A stretch of 64,000 nucleotides of DNA from Cunninghamia lanceolata (lineage: Eukaryota; Streptophyta; Pinopsida; Cupressales; Cupressaceae): NCBI GenBank assembly GCA_027924645.1, contig BSBN01000781.1:1674001-1738000 (forward strand). Reading direction: 5' to 3'. The notes below the pieces were generated by a model. That model was not told where the DNA came from and searched no databases. It was given only the letters and a program-made list of their open reading frames with translations. Every line of letters starts with the position of its first letter. Position 1 is the first letter of the stretch. Shown one piece after another: positions 1 through 8,795 of the stretch. The position numbers and the translations under genes are program-made.

Positions 1-877
1 GTCAATAGACATACACCTGTGAATGATCAGCATAAACAACTAAAACTGGATCTCAAGGGGATATGTGTGATACCTGCCTTACAGGCATCTCCCAATACAA
101 AGTGTTAGGTTATCTCTACTTATGGTATCCCTACTGCAGTATACCCTTCCCAATGTTCAACCTGAAAACAGTTTAATCTACCCCTTGAGTAGAAGTTAAA
201 AGATCAGACAGTCAACATAGGAATTCTATGCTCTAGAATCTAAACATTACTAAACATCCAGATTCAGAAGAAGAATACATGCAATACTGGAGACAGAATT
301 AACACAACACATGCCAAACAGCATTTCTCATATAAATTTAATCATGAAATCAGTGGGTTCATGCCAAAAACAAACAACAGGAGATACATAAACTCACAGG
401 TAAGCTGTACAGAGCAACCAGATCAGCTTGTCATGCATTACAGAGCCAAAATCATCAACTTTCAACAACCTCTCAAATGAACAACACAACCTGCTTATAA
501 CAGCCAGGTAGGTGCTCAGCAATTAATTACAATGTTGACCAAAATCTCGCCAGATACACAGTATCATGGAAATGGCGCTCAAACACAACCGGATTGGCGC
601 CCAAACTTGAATGCAGCAGGTGGGGGAGGAGACAGGAAGATTTCTCGAGCCCTGCGCTCCTGCCCGCTGATTGACACCTCCAGTCGGGTACAAGATCGAC
701 CCACGCCATCGCCCATACCTCTGCAACAATCGCCATTAATGGCGCACCAACCCGCGGCCTGGGGAAAATCACCAAACAGACCATCGCAAGGTTTTCCCGC
801 CGAGACTCATCATCATGATATTTGAAAATGCAGGATAACAATATCCCACATGCACCCCGCGATGACCTCAATAACAC

Positions 878-885
878 TTTATATA
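878..885 (-). promoter_or_regulatory. TATA box of E1 3' LTR
   Basis: The minus strand reads TATATAAA. The same box is at 10110-10117 in the 5' LTR, about 1.1 kb inside the LTR start, so transcription should begin about 30 bases further left. It is the only strong TATA motif I saw in this LTR in the element's direction. Confidence 0.6.
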
Positions 886-997
886 CTAGGTCATGAGCAT
901 ATATCATGTCGGTGCTTTTGCTCCCGACGACACTAGTATAGACTTCATCATCATCATCCTCCAGCAGCATGATATCCTGTTGTTCGAAATATCACCC

Positions 998-1580
998 TGA
1001 CGTCATCATGATATTTGAAACAAATCCTTCATGATAACCGCCTTCATCGGCACAACCTGATCCATCGGAGGAACATCCTCCTGCTGAGCCGATACCAAAA
1101 GTCTGGCCGATGAACATCCTGATGACGTCATCATCATATCCGCCTACTGCACACCTCCTCTCATCCGGATGACGTCATCATCATGTTTGCAAATATCAGG
1201 AGGTCTCTTCAAGATGATCAGTGTTAGAGATATGACCCCCGCGGACCTTGATGACGTCATCATCATATTTACATCATCATGATATTCGGAAGACAACCGG
1301 ATATTTGGAAATATCCTGATGATGTTCAAATATCAGGTTGCACTGTAGCTCCTCTGTAAGATCGGGGCGAAAACTGAATATGATGATGCTGCTTGAAAAG
1401 ATCACCCTCAATAGATAACACGCGAAACCAGCCGGCGGATATCTCCTTGATATCAACATCATCATGATGTTCGAACAAACATATATCCGGGTGATATGAA
1501 AATATCACCCCCTCCTTCGCGAATATCATGATGCAGATAGGCAGAAAGAAAAATATCACCCTGATATGCGGATGACGTCA
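998..1580. promoter_or_regulatory. Cluster of five TGACGTCA palindromes in E1 U3
   Basis: Perfect TGACGTCA octamers occur at 998-1005, 1123-1130, 1170-1177, 1252-1259 and 1573-1580, and again at +9232 in the 5' LTR. All lie upstream of the TATA box in element orientation, the nearest about 113 bases away. TGACGTCA is the palindromic core bound by bZIP factors of the TGA/CREB type. That it works as an enhancer here is inference. Confidence 0.6.
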
Positions 1581-1991
1581 GCATCATCAGGATGAGAAAC
1601 AAAGAACAAGAAGTAATACAACATCATCAGGATGATATTGACTAAGATCATCCTGACGTTCCAAAATATGATGACCCTAGTGAATATCGGGTCGCAATTA
1701 CAACTCTTCAACAACATCATCAGGATGATGTTAACCAAGATCACCCGATGATAAAAATATCACCCCGGCGAAATATCATGAAGGCAGAAAATATGATGAC
1801 CTCCACAAGCAGCAGGATGATAATTGGAAACATGATGATGATGACCTCCTCCTCAGGAAAATATGATGCTGCAGTTGAAAAATACTGAGGAGGTCCAACA
1901 CTTAGAAAAAATGGGCAAGAAGATAAAGGCTTCAAATGAAGAAACCTCCTGATCATGACAAATCAACCCCTGGTCAAAATGAGTGTCAACA

Positions 1992-2135
1992 GGGTGGAGA
2001 ATGGGGACGTGCAGGTGAAAACCTGCAGCGAGAACCAGATCTCCGGGCAGACCTGACAAAAAGCCAAAAAACGCGAGCTGTACAAGGCATTTACACTACA
2101 TACATATTTTACAAATGTGCACAGCAACCAGATAT
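1992..2135 (-). other. E1 3' untranslated region
   Basis: These 144 bases separate the gag-pol stop codon (TGA, 2136-2138) from the 3' LTR. No polypurine tract is visible on the minus strand next to the LTR; the adjacent bases are purine-rich on the plus strand instead. Nothing else is recognisable. Confidence 0.6.
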
Positions 2136-5100
2136 TCATGTAAAATAGAACTTAAGGAATTGGCCATGCACAGGCAATTCCAGAATTTCACCATCTAGGG
2201 CCTGGAGGAAATAAGAATCCTCCCCATGAGTATTGCAAACCTGATATGGGCCCATCCATAAGGGCTGAAATTTGCCATGTTTACCCTTTTCCTGATCTTT
2301 AGCATTCCAAATGAGCACCAGATCATTTACTTGAAACTTCCTTTTTGTAGTTCTCCTGTCAAACTGATATTTCACATCCTGTTGTCTTTTGAGATTGATC
2401 TGGTGGGCTCTCCTCCTGTCTTCATCCAATGCAACCAGCTGATTCACTCTTTTTGTCATGGGATCTTCAAGGTCTTCATCATTTTCCTGAACGAACCTGT
2501 AAACTGGTAGGAGATTGTTTATGGGTAGTCTAGCTGATGCACCATATACTAGCTCAAATGGTGACTTCCCAATAGCCCTTTTCACAGTCACTCTGTCAGC
2601 CCATACTGCTAAATTCAACTTTGAATCCCAAGCCCTCTTGTTCTTGTCCAGTATCCTCCTGATAATTTTCATGATGCTCCTATTGCTTGATTCTGCTTGA
2701 CCATTTCCTTGTGGGTGATACGGTGATGTATATGACAGGCTTATCCCATACTTGTTGCAAAAATCAACAAACTCGCCTGATCTGAAGCACATAGCATTAT
2801 CAGTGACTATTTTAGATGGTACTCCAAACCTGATGATGATGTTCTCTAGTATGAAGTCTGTCACCACCTTACTTGTAGCTCTTTTAGTTGGAATGGCCTC
2901 AATCCATTTGGTAAAGTAGTCAGTTGCCACCAAAATCCAACTGTGTCCCCCACTTGATTTGTCTGCAATTTCCCCTATAAAATCAATTCCCCATTGCTGG
3001 AATGGAGCATCCACAGGTGCAGCTCTGAGGGGTAAAGCACCATGATATTTCAGCTTTCCTGAGAATCTCTGGCAAGGGTCACATTTTCTTACTAACCTCT
3101 GTGCATCTGAAAAGAGGGTGGGCCACCAATATCCTGCCCTGAGAATTTTATGAGCTGTTGTTTGGGCAGTATAATGGCCACCACATAATCCTTTATGCAT
3201 GTCAATTAAAATATTGTTAGCCATATTCTTATCCACACATCTCAGCAGCACACCATCAGGATTTTTCCAGTACAGCTCACCTTGAACAACAACATACCTG
3301 ATTGCATGTAGCTTCAGAGTCCTCTTTTGATTGTTACTGAAATGGGAAGGACAATTCAGATTTTGCAAATAATAGACAATATCCTTGTACCATTCAGATC
3401 CTGATACACTTGCATTCTCATCTTGGACTGCATTAACTTGGCATGCTTCCAAGTTTGACTGTGCCATCATCCTGGCTAGTCCTTGTCCCCTTATCAATTT
3501 AGTAACTTGTATGTCTATGTTGAATTCCTGCAGTTTGTTTATCCATCTGCACCTTCTTCCAGTCACCTCCTGCTGAGTGAATATGTCTTTGACTGCATCA
3601 TGAGGTACATATGCAATTATATGTGACCCTACCAAGTATGGTCTGAAACTTTTAATGGCTCTAACAAGTGCATATGCCTGCTTCTCCATAATGTCATATT
3701 TCAACTCAGAGGCCTGCAGGGACATACTGAAGAAAGCAATGGGCTGTTCAAAACCATCTTCATTTTTCTGTAACAAACATGCAGCTACAGTATGAAAGGA
3801 AGCAAATGAGAACACCTGGAATGGCCTAGAAAAATCAGGAGATTTAAGAACAGGGGCCATCTTTATTGCCTCTTTGATATTCTGAAATGACTCTGTTGCT
3901 TCCCTTTCCCAGTTGACAGTTGCATCCTTCTTCATCATCTTGGAGATGTTCCTTGTGATCTCTGCAAAGTTGGGAACAAATCTTCTGACAAAGTTTACCT
4001 GTCCAAAGAAGGACTGAACTCCTTTCACAGTTTTTGGCATTTGGATCCTGTCAATGGCTGCCACTCTGTCTAGATCTATTCTGACTCCATCCTTGGAAAC
4101 AATATGTCCCAGAAGTTTTCCTTCAACTACTCCAAAGGCACACTTCTTTGGGTTTAGAGAAATACCATATTCTAGTGCTCTTATGAAGATCTGCTCCAGA
4201 TGCATACAATGCTGCTCCTCTTTCTTTGAGTAGGCAGTCAGGTCATCCTGATATACTGCCAGGATTGAATCAATCAGCCCTGCAAAAGCAACATCCATTG
4301 CTCTTTGAAATGTAGCACCTGCATTTGTTAATCCAAATGGCATTCTAACATACACATATGTTCCCCATGGAGTGGTAAAGGCAGTCTTATACTGTTCTGA
4401 TTCTTTTACCTTTACCTGATTATATCCTGAAAATCCATCCATCATGGATAGGAGTTCACAACCAGTCACCCTCTGCAACATAGCTTCCATATTAGGCAAT
4501 GGATAGTTATCCTTCAAAGAGGATACATTCAAGTTCCTGAAATCCACACAAAGCCTAATATCACCATTCTTTTTCCTGACTGGGACAAGGTTAGACACCC
4601 AAGTTGAATGTCTAATGGGCACAATTATTCCAGCATCCCTGAGCCTTTTGAGTTCTTCCTGCATCTTGGGAGCTAAGGTAGGATTTATAGGCCTTTGCCT
4701 CTGTCTAAATGGCTTAGCTTCAGGCTTCAGTGGGATCTCATGCTGGAATAAGTCTTCTCTATAAGCTTTTAGGTCCTCATATGACCAAGCAAAAACATGT
4801 TTATACCTTTTTAGCAATGCAATCAGCATACTTCTTATGTGTGGTTTGAGCTGTTTGCCAATATATACCTTCTGAGGGGCCTGAGATGTCCCCAAATTTA
4901 TTTCTTCTAAATCCTCCTTATTTGTGGGGGATGTCCTTGTGACCATTTTGTCTCTACTGTCAAAGGCTCTTTCCAAAGCCACTAACCCTCTAGGGATCTT
5001 GTTAGTCTTCAACTGGATGATCTCCTTCCCTACAAGAGTCTCTTTTCCATCTACAGTTTCTACAAAAGCTTGGAAATCAATCTGTTGGTTCTCATACTCA

Positions 5101-8100
5101 TCTATGCAGTGCAAAAATTTCAGCAAATCCCTATCATCATTAAAAACTTGCCAACTGCATATGTTTTCTGGTATGGCAGGCCTAATTTTAACTTCTACAT
5201 CTGTGACACCTGACAGAGTGATGTCATCTGGCCTTACTGCAACATTGGCTAAAAAATCAGCCATAACATTTTTTGACCTTTCTACCCAGCCAATTGAAAA
5301 TGCATCAAATAACTCAATAGTATCCCAAACAGCATGCTTGTATTGTTTCAGTCTTTTATTCTTTGCAGCATACTTATTTCTGATTTGGGATACAATCAGC
5401 TCAGAGTCTCCAAATACTCTTAACATCTTAATTCCATGTTTGAGAGCAATATTCAGGCCTAAAAGTAAAGCCTCATATTCTGCAATATTATTTGTGCAAT
5501 CAAACCTCAGCAAAAAAGAAGATTTGAGGAGCTTACCAGTTGGAGACAGGAAAACAACTCCAGCTCCAGAGCCCTCTTTTGCACAAGCTCCATCAAAAAA
5601 CATGGTCCATAACCCTTGCTGATCCAGCTCTTCAGTGCAGACATTTTTCTTTTCATCTTCTGTATCATCTGAGACAACCCTGAAGTTATCACAGTCAGTG
5701 TCCAGAAAGCATACCTGTTCATTTGCTTCCTGGTCTTCCACTGTCTCAGATGATCTCTGCTCTCTGATTAGCCTGACATCCCTGCCATTCATTGGAATCA
5801 TGGCATATGATAGATCCAGCTGCATACTTCCACCAATTAGTGCTGCCCATCTTCTTGACAGCAGCATACCATACTGTGGCTTGATGTCAACCACTGTTAT
5901 ATTCATCTTATATTTCTTTTCAGGAAATGCTGCCAGTTTGAAATCCACATCCTTCATGATTCCAATAACTGGTACCTCTCTGGCATCCATTGCATAGCAT
6001 TTTCCACATGCCTTGTCAATTTTTAATCCTGTTTGTTGCATGATAGCCAAAGGCATGACATTTGTGGATGCTCCAGAGTCAAGCATACAATTTCTAATTA
6101 TTTTACCATTTATAACCAGGGAAACATAAAATGGTTCAACCTGTGAAGGACACTTTGTCATGGTCATTCCTAAATAGACTTCAGGAGTCTCATCTTCTTC
6201 ATTGCACATGACCTGTTTCTCACCCTGGGTCTGATCATTTTGCTTAGCTTGAAAAGGTACCCCTGAGATTAGGGATATTGTTCTATTCTTGATCTCTTCC
6301 ACTTTCATGAGTTCCATAAGTGGAACAGAGACCTTTACCTGAGTGAGGATCTGGGCTATATCAAATGGAGCACAGTGTTGTACAGCAGTTGTAGCTTGCT
6401 TCACAATCTTGCTTTTATCCTGAGCTGACTTAGCTTTCATTCTCATAGTTCCCTGATCATCATTCCTGTCTTGGGAACCTCTACTTTGATCTTCAGCCTG
6501 AGGGGTTTTGTTTTCTGGTCCTTGGAAATCATGACCTGTTCTGTATCTAAAGTTTTGCTTGTTATTTACCCACTGCCTTTTTTGTGGTTCAGTTCCTTTA
6601 TGACCATGCATCTGCTGACCTGCAGGAATATCTTCTGGCTGATGTGGGCTGCCAACCTGATTTTTACCTCTGAGATTGTAGTTGCTCTTGACCTGAGCAA
6701 CTGCTGCAGCTGTGAAGGCTCTGATTTCCTCATCAGAAGGTCGGTGTAAGCTACTCAGAAAATTGTGTGAGTTCTGAGCATACACATAATTATCCTCATG
6801 ATCTTCATCATATGGGGACTGTTGGCAGGCCTGAACCTGATCATCTGTCTTCTCATCAGCATCATATAGAGTATATCCATTACCTATGGACATCATGTTA
6901 ACATCATCATCCTGCACATGATGTGGCTCATTGCACTCATCACAAGATGTAGCATTATCATACAAAGATTGGGCAATCATGCACTGTGACTGTGAATGTG
7001 GCATCTGACAGATTATACACCACGGAGCATCATCAGCAATATTTATAGTTTTCTTCAGGGGATCAGGAGTTTCCTTGGCATGTTGAGCCCTCTGACTTGT
7101 GTTGTTACGTGGATATACAGGCTTACCATCATGCCAATTAGTGTTATAAGGCATATCATGTAATGATGGCCTCTTTTCCTGTCTTTGATAGATTTGCCTG
7201 TCAGGACCCATCCCTTTTTCACTTCTAGCTAATCTATAGCTTAGGTCCTTAACAACATTTGCCAGTTTGTCTATCTTATCTTCAGGAGCAGATGTACTAC
7301 CTTGAGTGTTCTGAGACTTATTTGGATTCTGCAGAATTTTTACATCATCCCTTCTATTTGTCTTGCCTGATGCTTTCCTATTGTTTTCAATATTTACTGC
7401 AACCCTGAAAGCATCCCTGAGAGTGGCAGGACCTTTATCTCTCAGTCCATATGCAGTCTTTGCATCAAAGGCATTGATGTACAAAATTATGCACATTGGT
7501 TCATTTGGCCTCATATGATGTGGCAATTTGTTCAACACTTTAGTAAATCTTGCATTAAAGTCTGCAACCTGTTCATTTGACCCTTTGGTGATGCTGGTGA
7601 ACTCATTTACAAAGAAGCTAGGGTCAGTTTTATCACCATATTGCTCCTTGAACATCCTCTTAAAATCATCCCATGATGATATGCTCCGGTCAGGCAGATT
7701 CCTGTACCATTCTCTTGCCTCATCTATTAAGGATTGCATGAATGACTTCATGAAAACATCCTCATGTTCAACCTCAAAATTGTCCATGACATTTTGGAAG
7801 GCCTTTAGATGATCTTCTCCTGACACTGTATTGTTTCCTGAAAACTTAGGCACTTGCAGCCTCAGATGCTTATCAATAGGATTAGGATACCCAGGAATAC
7901 CATCAAACACCAGCTGTCTGAATCTATCTAGCTGCATAGGCTGTCTGTTTGGCTGATTAACATTAACATTTCTATTTGCATTTTGGTTTCCTGCATTGTT
8001 TAGTGGTATCCTAGCATCATTCACATATTGTCTGTCATCATGATGCTGATGTTGCATTTCATATCTTTGCTGATGTCTTTGCATATTTGCATTTTCTAAG

Positions 8101-8144
8101 GTAGGAACTGAATTATTTTGGGCAGTTCTCAAGGCTTGCACTTT
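2136..8144 (-). CDS. gag-pol: E1 gag-pol polyprotein (gag, PR, aRNH, RT, RH, IN)
   Basis: Open frame of 2,001 residues counted from a GTG at 8141; it continues the upstream gag frame through one TAG, so that GTG is probably not the true start. Order by residue: gag about 90-260; a CCHC-like knuckle (CIICQMPHSQSQC, one residue short between second Cys and His) near 375; protease DSGAS near 688; archaeal-type RNase H 843-970 (FDGA, AEYEAL, GDSEL, MADFLA); RT about 1130-1350 with YQDD at 1297-1300; Ty3-type RNase H 1440-1560 with its first Asp replaced (FSFASFH); integrase zinc finger 1649-1690 (CDPC), then D1720, D1781, E1817 with the D-35-E spacing. No chromodomain. The polyprotein makes the particle, copies the RNA and inserts the cDNA. 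aRNH before RT differs from the E2 order. It looks otherwise functional. Confidence 0.93.
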   Translation of the reverse strand, partial: KVQALRTAQNNSVPTLENANMQRHQQRYEMQHQHHDDRQYVNDARIPLNNAGNQNANRNVNVNQPNRQPMQLDRFRQLVFDGIPGYPNPIDKHLRLQVPKFSGNNTVSGEDHLKAFQNVMDNFEVEHEDVFMKSFMQSLIDEAREWYRNLPDRSISSWDDFKRMFKEQYGDKTDPSFFVNEFTSITKGSNEQVADFNARFTKVLNKLPHHMRPNEPMCIILYINAFDAKTAYGLRDKGPATLRDAFRVAVNIENNRKASGKTNRRDDVKILQNPNKSQNTQGSTSAPEDKIDKLANVVKDLSYRLARSEKGMGPDRQIYQRQEKRPSLHDMPYNTNWHDGKPVYPRNNTSQRAQHAKETPDPLKKTINIADDAPWCIICQMPHSQSQCMIAQSLYDNATSCDECNEPHHVQDDDVNMMSIGNGYTLYDADEKTDDQVQACQQSPYDEDHEDNYVYAQNSHNFLSSLHRPSDEEIRAFTAAAVAQVKSNYNLRGKNQVGSPHQPEDIPAGQQMHGHKGTEPQKRQWVNNKQNFRYRTGHDFQGPENKTPQAEDQSRGSQDRNDDQGTMRMKAKSAQDKSKIVKQATTAVQHCAPFDIAQILTQVKVSVPLMELMKVEEIKNRTISLISGVPFQAKQNDQTQGEKQVMCNEEDETPEVYLGMTMTKCPSQVEPFYVSLVINGKIIRNCMLDSGASTNVMPLAIMQQTGLKIDKACGKCYAMDAREVPVIGIMKDVDFKLAAFPEKKYKMNITVVDIKPQYGMLLSRRWAALIGGSMQLDLSYAMIPMNGRDVRLIREQRSSETVEDQEANEQVCFLDTDCDNFRVVSDDTEDEKKNVCTEELDQQGLWTMFFDGACAKEGSGAGVVFLSPTGKLLKSSFLLRFDCTNNIAEYEALLLGLNIALKHGIKMLRVFGDSELIVSQIRNKYAAKNKRLKQYKHAVWDTIELFDAFSIGWVERSKNVMADFLANVAVRPDDITLSGVTDVEVKIRPAIPENICSWQVFNDDRDLLKFLHCIDEYENQQIDFQAFVETVDGKETLVGKEIIQLKTNKIPRGLVALERAFDSRDKMVTRTSPTNKEDLEEINLGTSQAPQKVYIGKQLKPHIRSMLIALLKRYKHVFAWSYEDLKAYREDLFQHEIPLKPEAKPFRQRQRPINPTLAPKMQEELKRLRDAGIIVPIRHSTWVSNLVPVRKKNGDIRLCVDFRNLNVSSLKDNYPLPNMEAMLQRVTGCELLSMMDGFSGYNQVKVKESEQYKTAFTTPWGTYVYVRMPFGLTNAGATFQRAMDVAFAGLIDSILAVYQDDLTAYSKKEEQHCMHLEQIFIRALEYGISLNPKKCAFGVVEGKLLGHIVSKDGVRIDLDRVAAIDRIQMPKTVKGVQSFFGQVNFVRRFVPNFAEITRNISKMMKKDATVNWEREATESFQNIKEAIKMAPVLKSPDFSRPFQVFSFASFHTVAACLLQKNEDGFEQPIAFFSMSLQASELKYDIMEKQAYALVRAIKSFRPYLVGSHIIAYVPHDAVKDIFTQQEVTGRRCRWINKLQEFNIDIQVTKLIRGQGLARMMAQSNLEACQVNAVQDENASVSGSEWYKDIVYYLQNLNCPSHFSNNQKRTLKLHAIRYVVVQGELYWKNPDGVLLRCVDKNMANNILIDMHKGLCGGHYTAQTTAHKILRAGYWWPTLFSDAQRLVRKCDPCQRFSGKLKYHGALPLRAAPVDAPFQQWGIDFIGEIADKSSGGHSWILVATDYFTKWIEAIPTKRATSKVVTDFILENIIIRFGVPSKIVTDNAMCFRSGEFVDFCNKYGISLSYTSPYHPQGNGQAESSNRSIMKIIRRILDKNKRAWDSKLNLAVWADRVTVKRAIGKSPFELVYGASARLPINNLLPVYRFVQENDEDLEDPMTKRVNQLVALDEDRRRAHQINLKRQQDVKYQFDRRTTKRKFQVNDLVLIWNAKDQEKGKHGKFQPLWMGPYQVCNTHGEDSYFLQALDGEILELPVHGQFLKFYFT

Positions 8145-8591
8145 CTACTGTATATCATCTCTGATTTTCATGGCTTGTAGGTATTCTAGTTCTGCTCTTA
8201 GGCTTTTGATTTCTTCTGCCAATTGTTCATCCTTAGGTCTGGAGGTAGATGGTCTCATACCATTTGGGTCATCATCTTCATCATCCCTTAGAGACTCTGC
8301 CTCTTCAAACCTTTCACTTGGGTCTAGAAAGGGGCGTTCTTGGAACACCTCTGACCTCATTCTGATACTACCACCCTGTTGCCTCTCATATGCACCTTGG
8401 ATATCAGCTTCTGCACTTGAAAAATAAGGAGCATGCTGTCCTGATGGCCTAGGGTTATCTTGTACATCATCACTTTTTTGGGGGGAGCTCTCATGACTAG
8501 CTGAGACAGTTCCCTTTCTTCTATACACCATTCTTTTTGTTAATGGTAACTCTTCAAATAGAGGATTTTGTTGGGATCTTCTCCCCTGCAT
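8145..8591 (-). CDS. gag: E1 gag amino-terminal part, ended by an in-frame TAG
   Basis: 148 codons from ATG at 8589-8591 to TAG at 8145-8147. The next codons (AAA GTG CAA) continue directly into the long gag-pol frame, so this is the amino end of one polyprotein of about 2,150 residues. It is hydrophilic, Ser/Asp/Glu-rich (EDDDPN) and ends in a predicted helix (AEEIKSLRAELEYLQAM) that could oligomerise. The leader from the primer site to the ATG is about 180 bases. The TAG follows a CAG and is one transition from CAG. Either a recent nonsense mutation or programmed readthrough is possible; mutation is more likely since no known readthrough signal follows. Confidence 0.8.
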   Translation of the reverse strand: MQGRRSQQNPLFEELPLTKRMVYRRKGTVSASHESSPQKSDDVQDNPRPSGQHAPYFSSAEADIQGAYERQQGGSIRMRSEVFQERPFLDPSERFEEAESLRDDEDDDPNGMRPSTSRPKDEQLAEEIKSLRAELEYLQAMKIRDDIQ

Positions 8592-8795
8592 ATAAATTTA
8601 CTTTGACCGGTTGGGAGATTACTTCGGAGTCGCCACCTGTTTCTAGGAATTGTTTTCTTCTGTTAACCAGGGTTCTTTCACAAGGTTCCCCAGGGTGTTT
8701 CCTTCTGTTGCTGACTCAGATGGGTCACATATATATCACTGGAGATGATTAGATAGCACTTTTACTTCTCATTCCCCAGTAGAGTCGCCAATTTC
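8592..8795 (-). other. E1 5' leader with primer binding site
   Basis: Leader between 5' LTR and gag. Four bases from the LTR, the minus strand reads TGGCGACTCTACTGGGGA (8773-8790), the expected form of a tRNA primer site starting TGG. A second TGGCGACTCC occurs at 8626-8635. I could not assign the tRNA with confidence. Confidence 0.7.
8773..8790 (-). promoter_or_regulatory. E1 primer binding site
   Basis: TGGCGACTCTACTGGGGA on the minus strand, separated from the LTR end by GAAA and A/T bases. The leading TGG pairs with the CCA tail of a tRNA. It differs from the primer sites of E2/E3, E2b and E4. Confidence 0.8.

Larger units (their letters stand above)
1..1991 (-). repeat. E1 3' LTR, partial
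   Basis: Copy of 9233-11223; the first 437 bases of the LTR lie outside the window. It holds many CATCATCATGAT-like stretches and no real protein-coding frame; short open frames here are chance. In the minus-strand sense U3 is the high-coordinate part, with the TATA box at 878-885, and R/U5 lies to its left. The inner end is taken at the GTCAACA terminus, although identity between the two LTRs runs 12 bases further. Confidence 0.93.

Noticed and set aside
523..970. Open frames of 68-147 residues in the E1 LTR, repeated at 9755-10202
   Set aside because: They lie inside LTR sequence, overlap each other on both strands and follow from simple CATCATCAT composition; no domain or start context supports them.
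4924..5622. 232-codon plus-strand frame opposite E1 gag-pol
   Set aside because: It is the antisense shadow of the archaeal-type RNase H region; the minus strand has clear family motifs.
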